Positions 1-5,031 of a DNA stretch of 6,522 bases are shown here, piece after piece. Made by a program: the position numbers and the translations under genes. Each line of letters starts with the position of its first letter. Within the stretch, counting starts at the first letter, position 1. Below the pieces are notes generated by a model that saw only the letters and a list, made by a program, of their open reading frames with translations, made no database searches and was not told where the DNA came from. This DNA is from an uncultured archaeon (GTDB lineage Archaea > Nanobdellota > Nanobdellia > Woesearchaeales > ARS49): positions 1-6,522 of the forward strand of contig CABMGU010000089.1 of NCBI GenBank assembly GCA_902385765.1, given 5' to 3'.

Positions 1-189
1 AAGGATGTGCATATCAGAAAAGCAATTGAGATTGGCTGCAAGCTTTCAATTGATACCGACAGTCATTCTACTGAGCATTTGCGGTTTATTGAGTTTGGTG
101 TTGCTCAGGCAAGGCGCGGCTGGGCAGAGGCCAAGGATGTAATTAATTCCTGGCCGCTAAATAAATTGGAAAAGTTTTTAAGAAGGTAA
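1..189 (+). CDS. polX: DNA polymerase/3'-5' exonuclease PolX, C-terminal PHP fragment
   Basis: This is the last 62 codons of a gene that begins left of the window; the frame is open from base 1 and stops with TAA at 187-189. The fragment matches the end of the PHP (polymerase and histidinol phosphatase) domain of family X DNA polymerases. The visible hallmark is the IDTDSHSTEHL stretch, whose Asp20 and His22 (fragment numbering) correspond to the last metal-binding D-x-H motif. It is followed by the family-typical FGVAQARRGW run and a C-terminal LNKLEKFL helix. In the family, the PHP domain provides metal-dependent 3'-5' exonuclease activity alongside a Pol beta-like gap-filling polymerase used in base excision repair. 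The polymerase core lies outside the window, so a stand-alone PHP protein cannot be wholly excluded, but the C-terminal signature is characteristic of PolX. A 90-residue gene follows after 15 bases and is probably co-transcribed. Confidence 0.88.
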   Translation, partial: KDVHIRKAIEIGCKLSIDTDSHSTEHLRFIEFGVAQARRGWAEAKDVINSWPLNKLEKFLRR

Positions 190-204
190 GCTGAGGAAAA
201 TATT

Positions 205-477
205 ATGGCTGTAAAAGATGATTTGAAGAAAAAAGTTGCTGATTTTGTCAAGGAGACTCCTGAGTGGCCTGTTTTCCTGCGCTGGATTTCGCAGAATGAT
301 ATTAAGACAAGAGCGCAGTTGAAGAGTGTTCTTAATGCTGAGATTAAGGATTATGACCAGAAGTTAAAGTTTTATGCAATGTCCCGCGAGGGCAGGAATG
401 TGAGGCTTTTGCGTCCTTGTGCAAAGAAATTGGACTTTCTGAAATTATGCAGAGATAAAATCGTTAAGTATTTATGA
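205..477 (+). CDS. hypothetical protein, 90 residues
   Basis: I do not recognise the family. The product is small, basic and predicted mostly helical: Lys/Asp-rich at the N-terminus, a Trp/Phe-containing segment (PEWPVFLRWI, about residues 20-29), a charged middle, and a basic C-terminal half ending in DKIVKYL. There is no signal peptide or membrane segment, and its two cysteines (in RPCAK and KLCRD) do not form a metal-binding pattern. The ATG at 205 is supported by a GAGG Shine-Dalgarno-like site at 193-196. The gene starts 15 bases after the PolX stop, with no room for a separate promoter, so it is probably in an operon with polX. A link to DNA repair or nucleic-acid binding is suggested only by that neighbour and by the basic charge. 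Confidence 0.7.
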   Translation: MAVKDDLKKKVADFVKETPEWPVFLRWISQNDIKTRAQLKSVLNAEIKDYDQKLKFYAMSREGRNVRLLRPCAKKLDFLKLCRDKIVKYL

Positions 478-484
478 TTATTTA

Positions 485-566
485 GTCGCGCCTTGGCTAA
501 AGCCAAGGTTGATTTCGTCTCCCCTTGCAAAGCGCGGGGAGATGAAATCAAGTCGAAGACCGCGAC
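485..566. repeat. multi-stem inverted-repeat element
   Basis: Nearly every base of this segment falls into nested inverted repeats. GTCGCG (485-490) pairs with CGCGAC (561-566) and closes the structure. Directly stacked on it is a hairpin of 491-498 with 501-508 (CCTTGGCT/AGCCAAGG). Next is a 14-pair stem of 511-524 with 536-549 (GATTTCGTCTCCCC/GGGGAGATGAAATC) with one G-T wobble, then a tiny GTC-GAA-GAC hairpin (552-560). It sits between the 90-residue gene and the DUF192 gene. It could be a palindromic mobile element or solo end of the REP or IS200/IS605 type, whose ends carry such hairpins, or a folded 5' leader RNA of the DUF192 gene. No transposase is visible here. Confidence 0.65.
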
Positions 567-580
567 ATCAACGTAGTAAA

Positions 581-925
581 ATGCCAATTATCAACAAAAC
601 AAAGGACAGTGTGCTTGCGTCTTCTTTTGAGGAGTGTCTTTCTTTTTGGCAGCAGACCAAGGGTATGATGTTCCGTAGAGAGGTTGTGCCTTTGGTTTTC
701 CGTTTTCCTAAGGAGCAGATTGTTAAACTGCATTCCTGGTTTTGCCCTGATAATATTGATTTGGTTTTCTTGGATGAGAACTGGGAGGTTGTTGAGATGC
801 AGCCTGAGTGGACTCCTTGGAGCAGTTATTCTCCTGAAAAGCCGTTTATGTTTCTTTTGGAATTGCCTGCAGGGACTATTTGGAAATCTGGCACCCAATT
901 AGGAGATGTTTTGCATATTTACTGA
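581..925 (+). CDS. DUF192 family protein, 114 residues
   Basis: The family (Pfam DUF192) comprises small beta-rich proteins of unproven function found in bacteria and archaea, often secreted in bacteria. Visible signatures in order are a G-M-M-F-R-R motif at residues 28-33 (family 'GLMFR'), a hydrophobic strand region, an HSWF segment near residues 51-54 matching the usual FWMKN block, the strand DLVFLDENWEVVEM, and the C-terminal LELPAG motif (93-98) followed by LGDVLHIY. The ATG at 581 is preferred. The longer in-frame TTG at 509 would translate the preceding palindromic element, and the resulting 24 residues do not resemble the family. No clear Shine-Dalgarno site precedes 581, so a short-leader or leaderless transcript is possible. 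There is no signal peptide in the chosen form, so the protein is probably cytoplasmic. Its stop lies inside the 3' end of the convergent minus-strand gene. Confidence 0.85.
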   Translation: MPIINKTKDSVLASSFEECLSFWQQTKGMMFRREVVPLVFRFPKEQIVKLHSWFCPDNIDLVFLDENWEVVEMQPEWTPWSSYSPEKPFMFLLELPAGTIWKSGTQLGDVLHIY

Positions 926-1265
926 AGTCTTTTTTCCAGTTTTATCTCTCTGGTTGCCTGTCTCTTTTCTGTTCTTGTCACAAGTGGAAGTATCAGGAGT
1001 GGCTGAGCCAAAACAACCGGATGCAGAAAAGTATCTACATATTCTCTCAGTTTTCTCATGACTTGGTCTTGGACGGCTCTGTCAACTTCAAATTCTCCAT
1101 CTGCATTTGACTCAAGACCTTCAAGAGCATCAATGCTCTCGATTGCTCCTATGCATATTCCAATCGGAGAGCCATTTCTCTGCTTTCCCGGTATATCTCG
1201 CTTGAATCATTATACATTGCGTAACATCCGCATTGCGTGTATAGAATTGTTTTTTCTCCGTTCAT
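919..1265 (-). pseudogene. frameshifted gene of unknown family, about 115 residues if repaired
   Basis: On the minus strand an ATG at 1265-1263 follows GGTGGTGA (1278-1271) and a TATA-like box, but its frame stops after 38 codons (TAG at 1151-1149). The frame one base back is open from about 1210 to a TAA at 921-919 and has no usable start upstream of an internal ATG. It encodes protein-like sequence such as GAIESIDALEGLES and VMRKLREYVDTFLHPVVL. Restoring one base at the AAA run at 1177-1175 (minus strand) joins SREM to read SRENGSPIGICIGAIES and gives about 115 residues. The repaired protein has a Q-C-G-C motif near residues 11-14, an acidic middle, a hydrophobic LILPLV patch and a basic tail. 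I recognise no family. The cause could be real inactivation, an assembly or sequencing error, or, less likely, programmed -1 frameshifting, since no classical slippery heptamer is seen. Confidence 0.6.
930..935 (+). terminator. possible oligo-T terminator after DUF192 gene
   Basis: A run of six T begins five bases after the DUF192 stop codon. Archaeal RNA polymerase commonly terminates at such oligo-T tracts without a hairpin. The run also lies within the last codons of the opposing gene, so it may be fortuitous. Confidence 0.35.
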
Positions 1266-1270
1266 TGTCT

Positions 1271-1278
1271 TCACCACC
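1271..1278 (-). promoter_or_regulatory. ribosome binding site of the frameshifted gene
   Basis: GGTGGTGA, read on the minus strand, is complementary to the archaeal 16S 3' end (core UCACC). It lies five bases before the ATG at 1265 and supports that start even though the frame later breaks. Confidence 0.55.
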
Positions 1279-1300
1279 GTCAGTAAAACGCCTGTGGAGG

Positions 1301-1310
1301 TTATTAATAA
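1301..1310 (-). promoter_or_regulatory. TATA-like box for the frameshifted gene
   Basis: TTATTAATAA is a perfect palindrome centred about 40 bases upstream of the ATG at 1265. A start about 25 bases downstream would leave a leader of roughly 15 bases containing the ribosome site. Because it is palindromic, its direction is assigned from the gene. Confidence 0.4.
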
Positions 1311-1324
1311 GGATTTCTATAGTC

Positions 1325-1332
1325 AAAAAAAA
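1325..1332 (-). terminator. oligo-T terminator of tRNA-Trp
   Basis: Eight consecutive T on the minus strand begin right after the CC that follows the tRNA discriminator base. This is the usual termination signal for archaeal tRNA genes. Confidence 0.7.
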
Positions 1333-1334
1333 GG

Positions 1335-1408
1335 TGGGAGCGCGGCGATTTGAACGCCGATCTAGCGGGTTGGAGCCGCCAATTCTAGCCAGGTTAAACT
1401 ACGCTCCC
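1335..1408 (-). tRNA. tRNA-Trp (anticodon CCA)
   Basis: The minus strand folds into a complete cloverleaf of 74 bases. The acceptor stem GGGAGCG/CGCTCCC is fully paired. The D arm has G18-G19 with A14 and A21, and a weak stem containing two G-T pairs. The anticodon stem GGCGG/CCGCT closes the loop CTCCAAC, whose bases 34-36 are CCA (positions 1373-1371). The variable loop is four bases, and the T arm CGGCG/CGCCG has the canonical TTCAAAT loop. The discriminator is A73. The next bases are CC then T, so the CCA end is not encoded in full and would be added by the CCA-adding enzyme. There is no intron at the usual position after base 37, unlike many euryarchaeal tRNA-Trp genes. It has its own promoter and terminator. 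Confidence 0.96.
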
Positions 1409-1433
1409 TTATCAGTATCGTCGATTTTGAGCG

Positions 1434-1442
1434 TATTTAAAG
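1434..1442 (-). promoter_or_regulatory. TATA box of tRNA-Trp
   Basis: CTTTAAATA on the minus strand is centred about 30 bases upstream of the mature tRNA 5' end (1408), the expected archaeal TATA position for a transcript starting at or just before the tRNA. Confidence 0.6.
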
Positions 1443-1455
1443 ATTTCTATCCACA

Positions 1456-1465
1456 TAATTTAAAA
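1456..1465 (+). promoter_or_regulatory. TATA-like box of the permease gene
   Basis: TAATTTAAAA lies about 40 bases before the ATG at 1502. A start about 25 bases downstream gives a leader of roughly 15 bases. Together with the opposing tRNA box, it makes 1409-1501 a compact divergent promoter region. Confidence 0.5.
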
Positions 1466-1492
1466 ACGCCGGCACCATCTGAGAAGTAAAAA

Positions 1493-1497
1493 GAGGT
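1493..1497 (+). promoter_or_regulatory. ribosome binding site deciding the permease start
   Basis: GAGGT sits four bases before ATG 1502 but only one base before the in-frame GTG at 1499. The same GGT-plus-four-bases spacing is seen at 5014 and 6252, so ATG 1502 is chosen. Confidence 0.7.
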
Positions 1498-1501
1498 TGT
1501 G

Positions 1502-2635
1502 ATGAAAACTCCGCGTGCATTTTTCGAGTCTATTGCCACTCTGACCGGCTGTATTATTGGTGCTGGTGTTCTTGGTATTCCTTATGTTGTTGTTCGTTCT
1601 GGTTTCTGGACCGGGATGCTGGTTCTTGTCGTGCTGGGTATTGCTACTTTGTTTGTTCATTTGCTTGTTGGAGAGATTAGTTTGCGTTCAAATAATAACC
1701 ATCAGCTGGCTGGTTATGCTGGAAAATATCTTGGCAAGCCTGGGAAGTATTTGATGAGTTTGTCCATGCTTATCGGCATTTACGGAGCCATGATTGCTTA
1801 CACTTTGGGTGTTAGTGAGAGTTTTCAGTCGATTTTTGGTGGTTCTCAGTTGTTATGGGCCGTTATCTTCTATATTCTTATGGCATTGCTGGTTTATGGT
1901 GGTCTGGCCATTCTTGAAAAGTCTGAACTGTTGATGGAAGCAGTGAAGTTTTTCATTTTTGCCATCATTTTGGTGATTTTGTTCTCTTCTGTTCATTTTT
2001 CAACTGGCCGTTTTGTTGGTTTTTCGTGGGATAAGTTGTTGTTGCCTTACGGCGTTATTCTTTTCGCTTATGTTGGTACTGCTGCTATTCCTGAAGTGCG
2101 TGAGGAGATGAAGAAGTTCAAATTGCTGACCAAAAAAGTCATTATTATCGGTTCTTTGATTCCTATAGCTGTCTATGTTTTGTTTACTGCCGCAGTTATT
2201 GGCTTGTCTGGTGGTTTTACGACTGATGTTGCCACTATTGGTCTTGCCTCTACAGTTGGCGGTATTGGTTTTGTTTTGCTTCACTTGTTTGCCATTCTTG
2301 CTATGGCTTCTTCTTTTATTGCGTTGGGTTATGCTTTGAAGGATATGTTTCGTTTTGATTTTAACCTGCCTCATTGGGAGTCGTGGGCTTTGACGATGAT
2401 TGTTCCTGTTGTTTTAATCCTGCTTGGTGTTCGTTCTTTTATTGGAGCTTTGGAGATTGCTGGAACTTTTGCTGGCGGTATCGCTGGCATTGCTATTGTA
2501 CTGATGCATTTGAAAGCCAGGAAGCATTCTGAAAGAAAGCCTGAATATCAGGTTAGAATGAATTGGGTTGGCTATGGAGCTTTGATTTTGCTCTTTGCTA
2601 TCGGTATGATTTATGAACTATTTCTGCTTTTGTGA
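1502..2635 (+). CDS. amino acid permease, aromatic/AAAP type, 11 membrane helices
   Basis: This 377-residue polytopic protein is predicted to carry amino acids, probably aromatic ones, across the cytoplasmic membrane in symport with an ion. The first helix carries TGCIIGAGVLGIPYV (residues 15-29), the unwound glycine-rich substrate/ion motif typical of the tryptophan/tyrosine permease and AAAP families. Helix 6 ends in TAAIPEVREEMK (193-204), matching the conserved P-E element of the same group. About 11 hydrophobic helices can be counted, near 10-30, 36-57, 83-106, 118-138, 146-164, 181-197, 212-234, 252-277, 292-309, 313-336 and 355-376, close to the family norm. The short N-terminus is probably cytoplasmic. 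It is divergent from tRNA-Trp, which is suggestive but not proof of a tryptophan substrate. Its coding sequence strongly favours T-ending codons. Its 3' end overlaps the minus-strand membrane-protein gene by 18 bases. Confidence 0.88.
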   Translation: MKTPRAFFESIATLTGCIIGAGVLGIPYVVVRSGFWTGMLVLVVLGIATLFVHLLVGEISLRSNNNHQLAGYAGKYLGKPGKYLMSLSMLIGIYGAMIAYTLGVSESFQSIFGGSQLLWAVIFYILMALLVYGGLAILEKSELLMEAVKFFIFAIILVILFSSVHFSTGRFVGFSWDKLLLPYGVILFAYVGTAAIPEVREEMKKFKLLTKKVIIIGSLIPIAVYVLFTAAVIGLSGGFTTDVATIGLASTVGGIGFVLLHLFAILAMASSFIALGYALKDMFRFDFNLPHWESWALTMIVPVVLILLGVRSFIGALEIAGTFAGGIAGIAIVLMHLKARKHSERKPEYQVRMNWVGYGALILLFAIGMIYELFLLL

Positions 2636-5014
2636 ACGTGCTATCCATAATAGAAGCAGTATTGTGATTATTGAGATGACGATTGCTATGTAAGGCTGGT
2701 ACTTTATTGAGATTAATTGTTTTTGGACTTTTAACGGCACTGTGTTGCTTGCGATTTGTCCTCCTTTGCCGTCGTCTGCTATGAATCTTGTTCTTTCCTC
2801 GCCAGCCCATCCTGATTCTGGTGTTAAGTACGCTGTGCTTCCTGATATTTCGATTGTGATGTGTTTTGTTTCAGTTGTTGTATAGTTTAGTTTGTCTCCG
2901 TCAGGGTCGCTGAAGTATTTGCTTAGGTCGATTTTGTTTACTGTGTCCTGTTTCCAGGATTGTGGCGGTATTCCGTGTGTTACAATTGATTGTTGCGGTG
3001 CTATTATTACGGCAATTCCTGTTATTATTGCTATTGCGAGTATTCCGTATATGAGTTTGCGTGCTGTGCTGGTTGGCTTGATTGGCTGTTTTTTGACTTT
3101 TGCGTATATGCAGTATGTTCCTGTCTTGTTTAGCTCTGCTGTATAGTGCACGACTTTTTTGTCTTCTCCTGTTTTTTTGAGCGGGATTGTTGTCCAGTCC
3201 TGGTTGTATCTTCCCAGTCTCAGTTCTTCTGCTTGTTTGCGTGCCAGCCATCTTTTTGATATTGTGAATGTTGCTTTGTATGTTAGTGCGTCTGGCGTGT
3301 TTGTTTTAATCTGGAATGTTTGGTATATTGCTGGTGATGGTGCCGTGCTTGGTTTTGTTTTCTTGATGAGCAGTTTTAGGTTTTTGATCGGCTGTTTTGC
3401 CGTTATGCCAAGGTGTGACAGTCCGTCGCTCCAGGCTTTTATGGAAACTGTCTGTTTTTCCAGGAGGTTTTTCCATTTTGCGTTGATTATTCTGGTTCTG
3501 GAAAGTTTTTTTGCTATGAATATTACACATAGTATTGCGAGTCCGAGTGTGACGTATTGCAGGTTTGGCGCGATTATTGTCCAGCCTGCTGCCAGAAGTA
3601 TTAGTATTATTATTCCAATGACTACTGCGAGTATTTTCAGTATGTTTTTCTTGCTTTTTCCTACGACAAGGTCTTTTTTTGCAACTACGTGATATTCTTT
3701 CTTGAAGTCGTGTTCCAGTTTTCTTTGCAGTTGTTTTTTGATTCTTTCCTGTTCTGCTTCTTTGCGTTTTTGTTCTTTTTCCTGCTGTTCTTTTCTTTTG
3801 TTTAGCAGTTCTGTTCTTTTCTGTTCTCTTTCCTTGCGTATTGCTTCAAGTTTTGCTCTTATCTGCCTTCTTTTTTCAGCGCGTTCTTTGCGTTTTTCTT
3901 TCCATTGTTTGTATGCTTCTTTGAACTGCGGGCTTCGTATGTATTTGATGCCGAAGAATGCTCCTGCTAATATTGCAAGAAGTATGATTGCGATTGCCAT
4001 TACGGCTGCAGGATTTTTTTCAATGAATGTTGGCGGTTGTAATTTAATCGCTATTTCTTTTGTGTATTTTATTCCTGTTTGGTCGACTGTTGCTGTGAAA
4101 ATAAGAGGGTATTCTCCTGTTGAAACTTCGCTTGTTGGTTTTAGTCTTAATGCGAGTGCTTTTGTTTCTCCTGGATTCAGCGAGACTGTGCTTGGGCTTA
4201 TTGTTGCCCAGCTTATGCCTTCTGCAGAAAGACTGTAAGTGGTTGTCCTGTCGCCTGTGTTTTCTATTGTGAGTTCTGCTGTACTGTCTGTGTAGTCTGT
4301 TCTTATCTTGCTTATGCCTTCTGCAAGTACTGGTATGTCTGTTGCTTTTATTATCAGTTCGAGTTGCTGTTCTTTGTACTGTCCTGATTTTTCTGTGGCA
4401 AATTGTGCTGTTAGTTGGTAAATGCCTGATTGTGTGCAGTCTTCTGGTGTTACGCTGAGGATTATGTTCTTGTTTTCTCCTCCTTTGAGTACTGCCTGTT
4501 TTTCGCTTACGTGGACGTCTGGGTGTCCTTCTGCTGTTATTGTGTAGATTTCTGTGAAGTTTGCAGGGTTGGACAGCTCAATTGTATACGCTGCTGTGTT
4601 GCACGGCTCTATGACTGAGGTTGTTTCTTTTGTTGTGATATTGATGTTTTCCGGCATTGATACTGTAAGCTCTTGTGCAAGTTCCTGTTCGTCCTGTCCG
4701 TCTGTGAAATAGATTTTTATCGGGTAAGTTCCTGTTGTTGTGTCGCAGGGCGTCTTATAGTATGTGCTTATTGCTGTGTACAGCCCTGGTTGCAGGACAA
4801 AATTGATTGCTGAGAATGTGACGTAATCGCTTCCTTCTCCGTCAACGCTTACGCTGTATGTTGCCAGTTCTTGTCCTGTATTTTGTACTGTGACATTTCT
4901 TACTGCGATATTGCAGGGCTCAGTAGAAATTGATGTGTCTCCGAATGCAAGAAATCCGGCGCTGACGCTTGGTAGAAGTGCTATTAATAAAAAAATAATT
5001 GTGGATTTCTGCAT
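2618..5014 (-). CDS. multi-domain envelope protein with Ig-like modules, charged helix and five membrane segments
   Basis: This 798-residue protein starts with a signal peptide (1-19, ending SVSA). Three NEW3/Ig-like beta-sandwich modules follow (about 20-120, 124-224, 230-326). The first two each hold a cysteine pair (34/90 and 138/193), probably disulfides; the third has none. A membrane helix (335-356) precedes a long Lys/Arg/Glu/Gln helix (361-440). Two close membrane segments come next (457-478, 484-502), then a beta domain (about 525-640) resembling the PGF-pre-PGF family (SKRWLAR, RYNQDWTTIPL). A fourth helix (655-673), a cadherin-like module (680-765, with SDPDGD and ADDGKGG), a last helix (774-791) and a basic tail complete it. 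The role is probably structural or adhesive, linking surface to cytoplasm; no enzyme motif is visible. It lies 17 bases behind the 406-residue gene and shares its NEW3-like module. ATG 5014 is chosen over TTG 5023 because of the GGTGA site. Confidence 0.83.
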   Translation of the reverse strand: MQKSTIIFLLIALLPSVSAGFLAFGDTSISTEPCNIAVRNVTVQNTGQELATYSVSVDGEGSDYVTFSAINFVLQPGLYTAISTYYKTPCDTTTGTYPIKIYFTDGQDEQELAQELTVSMPENINITTKETTSVIEPCNTAAYTIELSNPANFTEIYTITAEGHPDVHVSEKQAVLKGGENKNIILSVTPEDCTQSGIYQLTAQFATEKSGQYKEQQLELIIKATDIPVLAEGISKIRTDYTDSTAELTIENTGDRTTTYSLSAEGISWATISPSTVSLNPGETKALALRLKPTSEVSTGEYPLIFTATVDQTGIKYTKEIAIKLQPPTFIEKNPAAVMAIAIILLAILAGAFFGIKYIRSPQFKEAYKQWKEKRKERAEKRRQIRAKLEAIRKEREQKRTELLNKRKEQQEKEQKRKEAEQERIKKQLQRKLEHDFKKEYHVVAKKDLVVGKSKKNILKILAVVIGIIILILLAAGWTIIAPNLQYVTLGLAILCVIFIAKKLSRTRIINAKWKNLLEKQTVSIKAWSDGLSHLGITAKQPIKNLKLLIKKTKPSTAPSPAIYQTFQIKTNTPDALTYKATFTISKRWLARKQAEELRLGRYNQDWTTIPLKKTGEDKKVVHYTAELNKTGTYCIYAKVKKQPIKPTSTARKLIYGILAIAIITGIAVIIAPQQSIVTHGIPPQSWKQDTVNKIDLSKYFSDPDGDKLNYTTTETKHITIEISGSTAYLTPESGWAGEERTRFIADDGKGGQIASNTVPLKVQKQLISIKYQPYIAIVISIITILLLLWIARSQKQK

Positions 5015-5016
5015 GG

Positions 5017-5021
5017 TCACC
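5017..5021 (-). promoter_or_regulatory. ribosome binding site deciding the 798-residue start
   Basis: GGTGA on the minus strand ends two bases before ATG 5014. It overlaps the alternative TTG (5023) and GTG (5020) codons, which therefore cannot use it. Coupling to the upstream stop at 5032 is plausible. Confidence 0.65.
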
Positions 5022-5031
5022 AACTTGACTT

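Noticed and set aside
485..566. CRISPR repeat or tRNA-like gene
   Set aside because: There is no repeat-spacer periodicity, and the stems do not fit tRNA arm lengths or T-loop consensus.
509..580. Longer DUF192 start at TTG 509
   Set aside because: The added 24 residues are translated from the palindromic element and match nothing in the family; TTG is also a weaker start than ATG 581.
1149..1213. Programmed -1 ribosomal frameshift in the minus-strand gene
   Set aside because: No X-XXY-YYZ slippery heptamer or evident downstream pseudoknot is visible; a one-base deletion at the AAA run is simpler.
1058..1489. Plus-strand open frame of 143 codons
   Set aside because: It runs antisense through tRNA-Trp and the frameshifted minus-strand gene, with no ribosome site and no protein-like pattern.
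3159..4238. Two long plus-strand open frames rich in Ser, Phe and Cys
   Set aside because: They are the antisense of the 798-residue gene; the Ser/Phe/Leu-rich sequence mirrors its Lys/Glu/Arg-rich helix.
5015..5023. TTG or GTG start for the 798-residue protein
   Set aside because: These codons lie within the GGTGA ribosome site that properly serves ATG 5014.
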